The position numbers were made by a program, and so were the translations under genes. From assembly GCF_000315915.1 (NCBI RefSeq), contig NC_020188.1:141501-205500 (forward strand): 64,000 nucleotides of DNA, read 5' to 3'. This document shows, piece by piece, positions 42,551-51,182 of this stretch. Each line of letters opens with the position of its first letter. Positions within the stretch are counted from its first letter, which is position 1. This DNA is from Henningerozyma blattae CBS 6284. Taxonomy: Eukaryota > Ascomycota > Saccharomycetes > Saccharomycetales > Saccharomycetaceae. The notes under the pieces are model-generated. The model was not told the DNA's origin, ran no database searches, and was given only the letters and a program-made list of their open reading frames with translations.

Positions 42551-42840
42551 TATGTTTCTTTGCCTTTCCCTTCCTCTCTTTCTCTACTTTTTTTTTTTAT
42601 ATTATATATATTCTCACCCCTACCCTATCTCAATTTTTATTCTTTTTGGTACACAACTGTATCACATACTCAAGTTACTCAAGTTACTCAAGTTTTTAAT
42701 AGTTTTTCCCTCCCTCATAACCCCGTTAGGTTCTTCATTTTATGTGTTCCCCCCTCTCTCTCTGCTCCATCTAATTTTAATATTTAATTGACTCTTATAA
42801 AACTTCTATGTATTTATTTATTTACTCTTTTTTTTCTAAT
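42551..42840. other. Short convergent intergenic region
   Basis: T- and C-rich 3' flank of HSP30-like copy 1 and the S-formylglutathione hydrolase gene. It includes a short AAGTTACTC repeat near 42672-42692. No gene. Confidence 0.5.
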
Positions 42841-42862
42841 CTATTCCTTTAGCAATCCCAAG

Positions 42863-43735
42863 TTAATGGCATGGAATTTGGCATGCTGGGGACTTCAGTA
42901 CAACGAAAAAATATGAATGATCAAACCCTTGTAATTTATTGATTTCAATCTTATTTTCCCAGGCAGTTCCCTTCGAGTATTCCAATATTCTATCCACATA
43001 TAATTGTGTAGAATAAAATGGATCTTTAGTCCCCACACTGATTAAAATTTTCTTCACGTCATTGTCACCCTTGGGTTTCACTTTCCCAATCAATTCACAT
43101 GGATCATATTCCAATGATTCAGATTTAAAATCTTTTAAATATCTACTAAAACACTTTTGACCCCATGGGCAATCTTCTGCTGAAGGGTTAGCAATAGGTG
43201 AAAATGCAGAAACACTCTTATAATGAGGATATAATTTGAAAAACCCAGCTAATGCACCCATACCACCCATGGAATGACCTGTGATCCCGACATTTTTTGT
43301 AAAATCTAATCTACAGTCTTGGAAATAATTTTCCAATTCCTTGGGTAATTCTTTATGAATATAATCAGACATTTGATAATTCTTCACATAAGGTTCTTTA
43401 GTAGAATTTAAATAAAACCCTGCACCTTGACCAAAATCATATTCATCTTTAGAATCTGGGACAGATTCACCTCTGGGAGAAGTATCGGGGAAAACAACAC
43501 TAAACCCATACAAATCGGCTTGACATTGCCAAAAGGCTTTTTCAGATGCATTTGCAGGTGTACATGTAAGACCAGAAAGATAATAGATGGCAGGAATAGT
43601 GGAGTGTGTTTCATTGGAATAATATTGTTTTGGTAAATAAATGTTTAGAGCCATTTCACAATTATTGCAAGCTGAATCATGTGAAAGAGAGATCAATTTC
43701 CCATCGCATGAGTTGATAACTTTTACTTCTTTCAT
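42863..43735 (-). CDS. YJL068C: S-formylglutathione hydrolase (YJL068C-like), C-terminus frame-shifted
   Basis: An esterase-D-type hydrolase that releases formate and glutathione from S-formylglutathione, the last step of glutathione-dependent formaldehyde detoxification. The start is MKEVKVINSCDGKL at 43735, matching homologues; the frame runs 13 codons further upstream without support. Motifs: YYLSGLTCTPANASEKAFWQ, the nucleophile Ser155 in TGHSMGGMGA, and His273 in GFDHSYFF. After FVVL the frame diverges from the family and stops at 42863. The conserved ending (HAKFHAINLGLL) is present in another frame, ending at a TAG at 42841-42843. A small indel therefore lies near 42885-42900. The catalytic residues precede it, so the enzyme may still work. 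It could also be an assembly error. Confidence 0.88.
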   Translation of the reverse strand: MKEVKVINSCDGKLISLSHDSACNNCEMALNIYLPKQYYSNETHSTIPAIYYLSGLTCTPANASEKAFWQCQADLYGFSVVFPDTSPRGESVPDSKDEYDFGQGAGFYLNSTKEPYVKNYQMSDYIHKELPKELENYFQDCRLDFTKNVGITGHSMGGMGALAGFFKLYPHYKSVSAFSPIANPSAEDCPWGQKCFSRYLKDFKSESLEYDPCELIGKVKPKGDNDVKKILISVGTKDPFYSTQLYVDRILEYSKGTAWENKIEINKLQGFDHSYFFVVLKSPACQIPCH

Positions 43736-44597
43736 TGCTGATTTGTGTGTGTCAAGGGTGTATCGAGGGTGCACTATTATTGCATTTATTTGCCTTAGAT
43801 CTAATATTAGATTGATTCTTTTAAAAACGTCTATAAATCTGAATTTCCGAAGGCGCGTTCACCTATTTGTTGATCCTTGGCAAACGCATAAGCAACGATA
43901 CAGGATTATGTATTAATTGTAAAAGAAAAAAACATAGAGGGACAAGAGATTGGTAGCAGAACAAGTAGTTATATTTTTATAATAAATTATCAAGAATAAA
44001 TAAATACTAGGTAAATTTTAAGAACCTAAAAATACTCATTTTACATACTAAATTTAATTCATTACGCCTGTTCAAGTTATCCTTAATAATGGTAATTACA
44101 AATAAACTCGATCAGTTGTCAAAAAAATTGCCTAAACAATACGTGTTGAAAATCATGAGATGGTCGAACTTCAGCCACTCTTGATTGAATGTAATGGGGT
44201 TCGCAATGGAGTTTGCAATAGAGCTTGTCTATTTATTAATCTTGAAGGTAATTAATCCAATAATGCATTTTACATTTACAAAATATAGTATGATCTTACG
44301 ATAGTTTGTTTTTTTGCCATAGAGAGTAAAGTGGGTTAAAAAATTCCACGGGGAGCTAGATGGAGATTTAAAGTTAAATATAGCAAAAAATAAAAATATA
44401 TCAGATATTAAAACTCCGAAAATAGCCGAATGAGCTCCACTTCGGGGTTTGGTGGTGAGATCAAAATCTTACGATGAGTATAACAAAAGTATGATGAAAG
44501 TATAATAAAAGTATGATGCAAGTATAAAAGAGAGGGATAATAGAGAGTAGATTGTCAATGCTTGCTGTATCTTGAAAACACCCAAAGCATTTCAAAT
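43736..44597. promoter_or_regulatory. Divergent promoter region of S-formylglutathione hydrolase and HSP30-like copy 2
   Basis: 862 AT-rich bases with no supported gene. The right end carries a 22-bp repeat that leads into the TATA box of HSP30-like copy 2 (listed separately). Confidence 0.5.
44477..44530 (+). repeat. 22-bp tandem repeat ending in the TATA box of HSP30-like copy 2
   Basis: Units at 44477-44498 and 44499-44520 (AGTATAA[C/T]AAAAGTATGATG plus two bases) are followed by a partial third unit at 44521-44530. That third unit reads AGTATAAAAG and so contains TATAAAAG at 44523-44530, 68 bases before the ATG. Confidence 0.7.
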
Positions 44598-45747
44598 ATG
44601 TATAACAACGGAAAATTTGTTGAGCTAATGAAAAAAAGACGGCAATCGTGCCGTACAGGTAAACCCTCCTAAGGGTTTAGATATACATTTAACAGACCAT
44701 GGTTCTGATTGGCTTTGGTCAGTATATTCAGTATTTGGGGTCTTGACGATCATGTATTGTGTATTTTTCTTTTTCCAAGAATATTATGATGGAACGCAGT
44801 TAATTCGATATGCCATGGCAGGACCATTTTTAATTTCGTTATTCCAATTTTTCCAATATTTTACATATGCATCAAACTTGGGGTGGACAAACATTCAAGC
44901 AGAGTTTAGAAGTGAAGATGTCTCACGTCCAGTGACAGATGAATACCCGAATGTGAGACAAATCTTCTATGCCAAGTATGTGGCATGGTTTTTATGTTGG
45001 CCTATTCAAATATTTATGTTAGAATTAGCAGGTGTTACTGTACGAGAAGGTGAGTTTGTCACCACATGGGAAATGATTCACTCATTAATTGTACAGATTA
45101 TATCGTATGAATATTGGATCATCTCACTGTTAGTTGGTTCATTAATCCATTCTACCTATAAATGGGGGTATTGGACCATGGGGATTTTCGTATTATTTGT
45201 TGTCATGGGGGTTCAATTCAAGAGACAAGTATTTGAATTGAAGATCCGTGGGATTTCATTATGGATGTACTTAACATCGATGATTATTGTATTGTTGTAT
45301 TTTGTATGTTGGGGGCTTGCTGATGGTGGTAATGCTATTACACCAGATGGGGAAGCCGTGTTTTATGGTATTTTAGATGAATGTATCTTTGGGATATGGA
45401 CTGGTTATTTGTGTTTTGTAATATCTAATTATGGAGCTTGGCCTGAGGTTGAAGGGTCAATACCAGGGGGGAAAGAGATCCAGGAGACTCCCAAGGATGT
45501 GGAAGTGGGTTCAGGTACCACCGAAGGTTCTAGCGCTACTGTGATTGAAGGTATGTCTAATGAAGCTCAAGGAATGCGTAATGATATGGGTATGGGTATG
45601 TCTAACGAGATGGGTATGTCTAACGAGATGGGTATGTTTAATGAAACACAAGGTATGTCTAATGAAGCACGAGGTATGCATGGCATTCAGAACAGTCAGG
45701 GCGACTCTAATGAAGTATATAATATGGATTTACCGAATGCAATGTAA
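44598..45747 (+). CDS. HSP30: HSP30-family seven-helix membrane protein, copy 2, interrupted by a one-base frame shift
   Basis: The homologous start is the ATG at 44598 (MYNNGKFVELMKK). After the A-run at 44631-44637 this frame meets a stop at 44670-44672. The family sequence continues in the +1 frame from 44638 (DGNRAVQVNPPKGLDIHL, then HGSDWLW) to the stop at 45747 without further breaks, through FTYASNLGW, HSTYKWGYW, DGGNAITPDGE and GILDECIFGIW. A single extra A in the run explains the break. Otherwise the first usable Met is at 44743, inside helix 1. The tail is unusual: repeats of the type GMSNEM rich in Met, Gly and Asn. It is either a recent pseudogene or a homopolymer error in a draft assembly. 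It is closer to copy 3 than to copy 1. Confidence 0.85.
45551..45688 (+). repeat. Short coding repeats in the tail of HSP30-like copy 2
   Basis: Irregular 18-36 base units encode variations on GMSNE(M/A), including two adjacent identical copies of the six codons for GMSNEM. They are in frame with the body of the gene. Confidence 0.7.
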
Positions 45748-45952
45748 GTAACAAAGAGTCTATATAATGTGATATACAATTAGTAATTAGGGACAAGGAT
45801 AAGGGCGAAGGGGTTGAGACATAGGGCATCCTCGGGCAAGGGTGTAGAATAAAGGTATGTGATATATAAAGAGGTACATGTGTTGTAGGGTAGTATAGAG
45901 TAGATAATTTGAAAACAAAAAAAAAAAAAAAAAAACTAACAACAACACAAAA
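45748..45952 (+). promoter_or_regulatory. Promoter of HSP30-like copy 3 with TATA box
   Basis: The 205-base spacer between copies 2 and 3 holds TATATAAA at 45863-45870, 83 bases before the ATG, and an A-run of about 20 at 45917-45936 in the probable 5' leader. Confidence 0.55.
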
Positions 45953-47089
45953 ATGTCGCAAGAATTTATTGAATTAGTTCGACGTGGGAACCGAGCCGTT
46001 CATGTGAACCCACCCAAGGATTTGGATGTTCATTTAACAGAACACGGTTCAGATTGGCTTTGGTCCGTATATTCAGTATTTGGTGTATTGGCAGTCATGT
46101 ATGCCACATTTTTTTTTTACCAACAATTGAAAGGTGGTAGACAATTGATTAGATATACACTAGCGGGACCCTTTTTAATTTCAATTTTCCAATTTTTCCA
46201 ATATTTCACTTACGCTTCGAATTTGGGGTGGACAAACATCCAAGCAGAATTTAGAGGAGAAGATGTATCAAGACCAGTGACAAACATGTATCCAAATGTA
46301 AGACAAATTTTTTACGCTAAATATGTGGCATGGTTTTTATGCTGGCCAATCCAAATTTTCCTTTTAGAATTAGCAGGTATCACAATCGATCATCAAGGTG
46401 AAGTACTTTCATGTTGGGCCCTTATCCATTCCATCTTGGTTCAGATTATTGGATATGAATATTGGATAATTGCATTATTAGTTGGGTCACTTATCCATTC
46501 AACTTACAAATGGGGGTATTGGGTTATGGGAGTCTTTGTCCTACTTTGTACTCTAGGGATCCAATGTAAACGTCAAGTGTTTGAATTGAAAATCCGTGGG
46601 TTTTCCCTTGCCATGTATTTGACAGCCATTATTGTCACTTTATTGTATAATGTTTCCTGGGGTTTATCCGACGGAGGTAATGCAATTAGTCCCAATGGAG
46701 AAGCGGTTTTTTATGGAGTCCTTGATGAATGTGTCTTTGCCATATGGACCGGTTATCTGTGCTTTGTCACGTGCCGCTACGGTGAATGGCCCGAAGTGGA
46801 AACTGGCATGTTGTCCGATCCTCGTCACATGCCTGGCGCACCCGAAAAGCATTTGCCTGACTCCGCTTCTACGTCAGGTTCTGAGACTGCTGGTTCTGGT
46901 TCTGGTTCTACACCAGCTTCTAGGGGGTCACGCCGCTCTGCACCCACTTCTGAGGCCTCGTCGCACGTGACGGCAGAGTCGCCGAGAGAGTCGGGTGATA
47001 CCGAATTCGGCAATCATAGCCCGGAAGGCAGGCCTGCAGGGTCTTCTGTGGGTGCGGCGTCGCCTGCAGAGTCGCCTGTGGCGGCCTAG
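45953..47089 (+). CDS. HSP30: HSP30-family seven-helix plasma-membrane protein, copy 3
   Basis: 378 residues starting MSQEFIELVRRGNRAVHVNPP, with the same seven-helix body as copies 1 and 2 (HGSDWLW, FTYASNLGW, HSTYKWGYW, DGGNAISPNGE, GVLDECVFAIW). It too lacks the retinal Lys. The body ends near residue 283. The remaining 95 or so residues are a hydrophilic Ser/Gly/Pro/Glu/Ala tail (SGSETAGSGSGST), encoded by DNA far richer in G+C than the body. The tail has no similarity to the tails of copies 1 and 2. Direct tandem arrangement 205 bases after copy 2 indicates local duplication. Confidence 0.92.
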   Translation: MSQEFIELVRRGNRAVHVNPPKDLDVHLTEHGSDWLWSVYSVFGVLAVMYATFFFYQQLKGGRQLIRYTLAGPFLISIFQFFQYFTYASNLGWTNIQAEFRGEDVSRPVTNMYPNVRQIFYAKYVAWFLCWPIQIFLLELAGITIDHQGEVLSCWALIHSILVQIIGYEYWIIALLVGSLIHSTYKWGYWVMGVFVLLCTLGIQCKRQVFELKIRGFSLAMYLTAIIVTLLYNVSWGLSDGGNAISPNGEAVFYGVLDECVFAIWTGYLCFVTCRYGEWPEVETGMLSDPRHMPGAPEKHLPDSASTSGSETAGSGSGSTPASRGSRRSAPTSEASSHVTAESPRESGDTEFGNHSPEGRPAGSSVGAASPAESPVAA

Positions 47090-47142
47090 TCAAAATTTCC
47101 AAGTTAGTCATTTTTACCATTTGGCCATTTTTGCCAAATTGG

Positions 47143-47196
47143 CAATTTCTTCCAAGTTAGCAATTTCTTCCAAGTTAGCAATTTCTTCCAAATTAG
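47143..47196. repeat. 18-bp tandem repeat just after HSP30-like copy 3
   Basis: Three copies of CAATTTCTTCCAAGTTAG at 47143, 47161 and 47179 (the third with one change), inside a longer stretch (about 47098-47245) built from degenerate CAATTT and TTGCC words. It starts 54 bases past the stop codon. Confidence 0.85.
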
Positions 47197-47665
47197 CAAT
47201 TTCCAATTTTTGCCAATTATGCCAATTTGCCTTATTGCAAAAAATTGCTAATTTCCTAATACGATCTGGTATATAGACACCTATGTATATCACCTTTGTA
47301 TTTTCCGTTTAGGATACTGTTATGTATACTGATAATACCTATTTTGCTGACTCAGACTTTGTCGCAGAGGGGCACTATATATAATTACCGTTGCTACGCC
47401 CTTTTCTCTGTATAGCATAATTTCGTTAACAGTGCCGCCGATCTCCCAGCAGATATTTCCCTTTGCGGCAACACTGCACTCAACCCCATTCCCCGGGAGC
47501 ACGTGGACCGGCCTTTGCCTGGCCCGCCCGAATTCACGACGGCGCGGGTCTCGGTCATCATGTATAAAAAGCCGTTTACTTTAAAAAAAAAGAATAGAAA
47601 TAAAAGTAAAGATAATCTATTGAATTGATAGGCAATTAGCAACAAATCAAAACATATTGGATACC

Positions 47666-47688
47666 CATATATATATATACATATACAT

Positions 47689-47725
<37 letters not shown>
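47666..47725. repeat. TA-rich microsatellite
   Basis: Almost pure TA with a few CATA interruptions. It lies directly before the assembly gap and probably caused it. Confidence 0.85.
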
Positions 47726-47726
<1 letters not shown>

Positions 47727-47747
47727 TACTATTATTTTATTTAGTAT

Positions 47748-47767
47748 NNNNNNNNNNNNNNNNNNNN
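47748..47767. other. Assembly gap (20 Ns)
   Basis: A run of exactly 20 N, a conventional placeholder, so the true gap length is unknown. It lies 103 bases before the zinc transporter ATG. Confidence 0.98.
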
Positions 47768-47870
47768 ATTTGATAACCACAAGAAAAAGCAATAAAAGAA
47801 AGAAGCAAGAGCATATCTGTACTTTAGTTTTGCATAACAACTAGCACATACATACTCACACGTCGTCATC

Positions 47871-49271
47871 ATGCTATCTTCCAAGGAAATACGTATCATA
47901 ACACTGCTTTTCGTCGACTCGGTCTTTTGTATTCTGGAGTTGAGTATTGGGTACACTACGCACTCGTTGGCCTTGATTGCAGATGCCTTCCATATGTTGA
48001 ACGATATAGTCTCGTTACTCATTGCACTATGGGCAGTGAATGTGGCCAAGAATAGGAACGCCGATTCGAAATATACCTATGGTTGGAAACGTGCGGAGAT
48101 TCTGGGTGCGTTGATGAATGCGGTGTTTCTTATCGCGTTATGTTTCTCTATTATCGTAGAAGCATTGCAAAGATTGATTGATCCTCCAGATATTTCCAAC
48201 CCACGTCTAGTGATGTATGTTGGGTTCTTTGGGTTGTTATCGAACATCTTTGGTTTGTTTTTATTCCATGATGGTGCAGGCCATGGAGGCCATGGTCATT
48301 CTCATGGGTTTGACGCATCGGATGGCAATGCCAACGATTTGGAACATTCTCATGAACATTCTCATTCTCAACAAGAATCGAATTACACCTCGTTATCATC
48401 CAGTAACCCATCTACAGAAGATATTAGAAATATCTTGCCCGATGCTGTTGTTTCAAGAGTTATTGATGAACGTACCAATTTGTTGCATCATCAAACACCT
48501 GCAGGCGGTGCAGATTTGGATTCCAAACATCCTCTATTGACGAATGGTACTACTTCCACCACTACTGTTGTTTCCAATACGAGAAAACAACCAAAGAAGG
48601 CCAAATCATTAAACATGCAAGGTGTGTTTTTACACGTTCTTGGAGATGCTTTGGGTAACATTGGTGTTATTGTTTCTGCGTATTTCATTTGGAAAACCGA
48701 TTACTCTTGGAGATTCTACGCGGACCCTCTAGTTTCTTTATTCATCACCATGATTATCTTTTCCAGTGCCATCCCATTATCACGTAAGTCGTCCAAGATT
48801 CTATTGCAAGCCACTCCATCCAACGTTTCTGCCGATGAAGTTAAAGATGAGATTTTGAAAATCGACGGTGTTGTGTCTATCCACGATTTCCACATTTGGA
48901 ACTTGAACGAATCGTTTTACATTGCTACTTTACACGTCTACATCAATGAACATCCCGAAAACTTTTCGCAAGTGGCTCTTTTGATTAGAGATATTTTCCA
49001 CAGTTATAACATTCACAGTGTCACAGTCCAACCTGAATTTCTACTAAACGACGAACAGTCCCAGTCGAATTCGAACTCGAACTCGAACTCGAACTCGAAT
49101 TCGAACTCTGCACCATCAATTACAAACCCAAGCGGCGGCAGTAGCCTCGACCACACGACTGCGGTGTTGCCTCAAGAAAACCACCCATACGGGTCTACGC
49201 AGGACTTGATGTCTTATTGCATGGCTGACGAAAGAGCCAAATGCAATGCTACGGATTGTTTAAGACACTGA
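47871..49271 (+). CDS. ZRC1/COT1: Vacuolar zinc/cobalt transporter, CDF family (Zrc1/Cot1)
   Basis: A cation diffusion facilitator that moves Zn2+ (and Co2+) into the vacuole in exchange for protons. The 466-residue product (Zrc1 442) has six hydrophobic segments with the metal-site pairs His41-X3-Asp45 in DAFHMLND (helix 2) and His-X3-Asp in LHVLGDALGN (helix 5). A His-rich cytosolic loop (GHGGHGHSHG, then EHSHEHSHS) lies at about residues 130-170. The C-terminal cytosolic domain contains DGVVSIHDFHIWNLN. An (SN)n stretch follows near residues 400-412, and a Cys-containing end (CMADERAKCNATDC). Context matches both ZRC1 (YMR243C) and COT1 (YOR316C), which are duplicates. Confidence 0.93.
   Translation: MLSSKEIRIITLLFVDSVFCILELSIGYTTHSLALIADAFHMLNDIVSLLIALWAVNVAKNRNADSKYTYGWKRAEILGALMNAVFLIALCFSIIVEALQRLIDPPDISNPRLVMYVGFFGLLSNIFGLFLFHDGAGHGGHGHSHGFDASDGNANDLEHSHEHSHSQQESNYTSLSSSNPSTEDIRNILPDAVVSRVIDERTNLLHHQTPAGGADLDSKHPLLTNGTTSTTTVVSNTRKQPKKAKSLNMQGVFLHVLGDALGNIGVIVSAYFIWKTDYSWRFYADPLVSLFITMIIFSSAIPLSRKSSKILLQATPSNVSADEVKDEILKIDGVVSIHDFHIWNLNESFYIATLHVYINEHPENFSQVALLIRDIFHSYNIHSVTVQPEFLLNDEQSQSNSNSNSNSNSNSNSAPSITNPSGGSSLDHTTAVLPQENHPYGSTQDLMSYCMADERAKCNATDCLRH
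49067..49107. repeat. Hexanucleotide repeat encoding Ser-Asn dipeptides
   Basis: About seven copies of TCGAAC or its variant TCGAAT, inside the zinc transporter tail, keep the frame and encode (SN)n. Confidence 0.8.
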
Positions 49272-49563
49272 ATTTCTCTTTTTGATGCACTTGTCCTTGC
49301 CCTGCTTACGTTTTTTTAATCATTTTTTCGTTCCGTTCCGTTTCGTTTCGTTTCGTTTCGTTTATTCCCGCTCCCGTTAATAAAAGTTTATTATTGTTAT
49401 GATATTATAATTATATATATACATTTTTTACCATATTTAAAAAAAATAAAAAAAAAGGAAAAACACTCGCACAGGCACGCATATTGCCCGAGAATGGCCC
49501 GTTCGGTCTATCAATATCCGTCGTCGTATTGTATATACAATTAGAGTAATTAATTATTAAGTA

Positions 49564-50385
49564 TTATATGTCATATATTATATCATTTTCATTGAACCTA
49601 ACTATTTTCCTTTGAGTGTCGGAAATGAAAGCGGAATTTCTTTCAAATAAAGACGACAAATCGGAGCTGGATTCGGAAAGATAATCAGAATCGCTGTCGC
49701 TGTCGCTGCCACTGCTGCCACTGCTGCCGCTGCCGCTGCTGCCACTCCTCTCTTGCTCACTTTCGTCAATTAAGACCCCATGGATCACCGCAGTGTCTTC
49801 TTCGTCTGTGTCTTGCAAGCCTAACCCCTCCACCCGGTCCAGCTCTCCTAGCGTCGCCCCTGGGCCTCCGTCGTTGAAGACATACTCGCGCAGGATTTTT
49901 TTTCTGTAGTTCCTGATCATGGGGTTGATATTGATGTAGAACATGTCGTCTCTATTCATGATGTTTTTAAAATAGTTGAATTTGAAAAGATTGACGTTTA
50001 GTTCTGTTCCGTAAATCGTAGCGTCGTCCAACGTCCCATTGACAGAAGAGACGTACAAGTTTATAGGTGGTAAATTATCGATGTATCTCTTCGGAGTTTT
50101 GCTTAGTATTGATTTTTCGGGATTCTGGACGCGGTGCAAGGGAGTGTGGATAGGGCGACTGAAGGATGGGTTGGTGTAGTTGTAATTGGCTGTGGTTGTG
50201 TTGCAAAGGTCTAATGGCGAGACGTCACATGTGTTGCGTCTTTGGTCGTATATCGTGAGAGAGGGCATTGGGGGCAAGACACGAGGGATGTGTTGTGGCT
50301 TGGGCTGATAGATTCCGTCGGTGCTTGGCAAACATTGACTCAGGTGCGAGTGTAGGGGAGGTAAGCTGACTTTGTTCAAAGACAT
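49564..50385 (-). CDS. SFG1: Probable Sfg1-like nuclear regulator (YOR315W position)
   Basis: 273 residues from the ATG at 50383-50385 (MSLNKVSLPPLHSHL); the frame upstream extends only to a TTG. It is Pro- and Ser-rich at the N-terminus, with an ordered middle (KTPKRYIDNLPPINLYVSS, then FKFNYFKNIMNRDDMFY) and an acidic SGSSGSDSDSDSDYLSESSSD run near the end. No catalytic or membrane feature. The assignment rests on synteny: in S. cerevisiae SFG1 converges on COT1 and lies near DGK1, the same order and directions as here. S. cerevisiae Sfg1 (346 residues) is a putative transcription factor for superficial pseudohyphal growth. I did not recognise the sequence itself with certainty. Confidence 0.6.
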   Translation of the reverse strand: MSLNKVSLPPLHSHLSQCLPSTDGIYQPKPQHIPRVLPPMPSLTIYDQRRNTCDVSPLDLCNTTTANYNYTNPSFSRPIHTPLHRVQNPEKSILSKTPKRYIDNLPPINLYVSSVNGTLDDATIYGTELNVNLFKFNYFKNIMNRDDMFYININPMIRNYRKKILREYVFNDGGPGATLGELDRVEGLGLQDTDEEDTAVIHGVLIDESEQERSGSSGSGSSGSSGSDSDSDSDYLSESSSDLSSLFERNSAFISDTQRKIVRFNENDIIYDI

Positions 50386-50429
50386 CGTGGTGTGTGTGAA
50401 ACGCAATGGACTACAACTTACAAATCTTG

Positions 50430-50488
50430 CAGATTGCAAATTGCAGATTGCAAATTACAAATTACAAACTGCAAATTACAAATTACAA
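50430..50488. repeat. 8-bp imperfect tandem repeat in the SFG1 leader
   Basis: Units such as CAGATTGC, CAAATTGC and CAAATTAC alternate head to tail, starting 45 bases upstream of the SFG1-like ATG. Confidence 0.75.
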
Positions 50489-51182
50489 GTCACGAACCAA
50501 ACCAAACCAAAAGATCATCAGATGCTTGGTGATCTTATATACCTTTACAAATACAAACTTAAATACAAGCGTAACCGCAATTGCCCTGGCAAGTGCCCTT
50601 GTAATCTCAAATGCAACTCCGCTTACCAAGTATATGATATCATATCGCATCGTGAAACTTTCACACTCACACCAATGCTATGCCCATACACTCACTAGCA
50701 GATTAAACTTTCACCTGGATCTGGCCCAAGTTTCGGCTCGAACGCCAGGAGCCGCGGCTCTACCGTTTCTGTCTCGAGCATTGCTACGCCGTTTTCTGCG
50801 GCCGCAGAGATCCGGCAAATGGTTGTTTCCCCACAGGGCATGTGTTCCAAAACAAACACTCGAGAATTCGGATATACTGGCGTGCCTAATGCTTTTGAAT
50901 TTTGTTCAGTACTTTTTCGTATTTGGCAGTGCTCCGCGGTGTTCTGCGGAGCCTGTGGGTTGGGTGCACAAGGCACCTGTCCTAAGGTTGCCGTAACGTT
51001 ACCCGATCGGGCCATCGGGCGTGCCCCTCTGATTGATGCCAGAATTCGGATAAACTTGGGAAATGAAGGGAAAGTGCTGATGAATAGAAAGCTAGCTGGA
51101 AATGGTACTAAATTACTCAAGGCAAAGGAAATGAGATGGAAATGAAAGACTAGAATAAAATGAAAAGAGTGCGGTGTGGAGT

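Larger units (their letters stand above)
47090..47870. promoter_or_regulatory. Intergenic region with assembly gap; promoter of the zinc transporter
   Basis: Contains an 18-bp repeat, a short GC-rich block (about 47430-47560) with CACGTG at 47501-47506, a TATA-like TATAAAAA at 47563-47570, a long TA run at 47666-47725 and the N gap. I see no Zap1 site (ACCTTNAAGGT) in the bases available. Confidence 0.5.

Noticed and set aside
43840..43860. TTTCCGAA resembling the centromere CDEIII core
   Set aside because: No CDEI element at the expected distance and the flanking bases do not fit; it lies in the promoter of S-formylglutathione hydrolase.
50720..50780. tRNA-like words (GAGCCGCGG and GTTCGAGCC on the minus strand)
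   Set aside because: The box A and box B resemblances are too close together and no acceptor stem can be paired. No tRNA gene was found in the window.
50406..51145. Several 108-196 codon frames in the SFG1/DGK1 spacer
   Set aside because: They run through simple repeats and GC-rich palindromes, overlap each other on both strands and lack recognisable domains.
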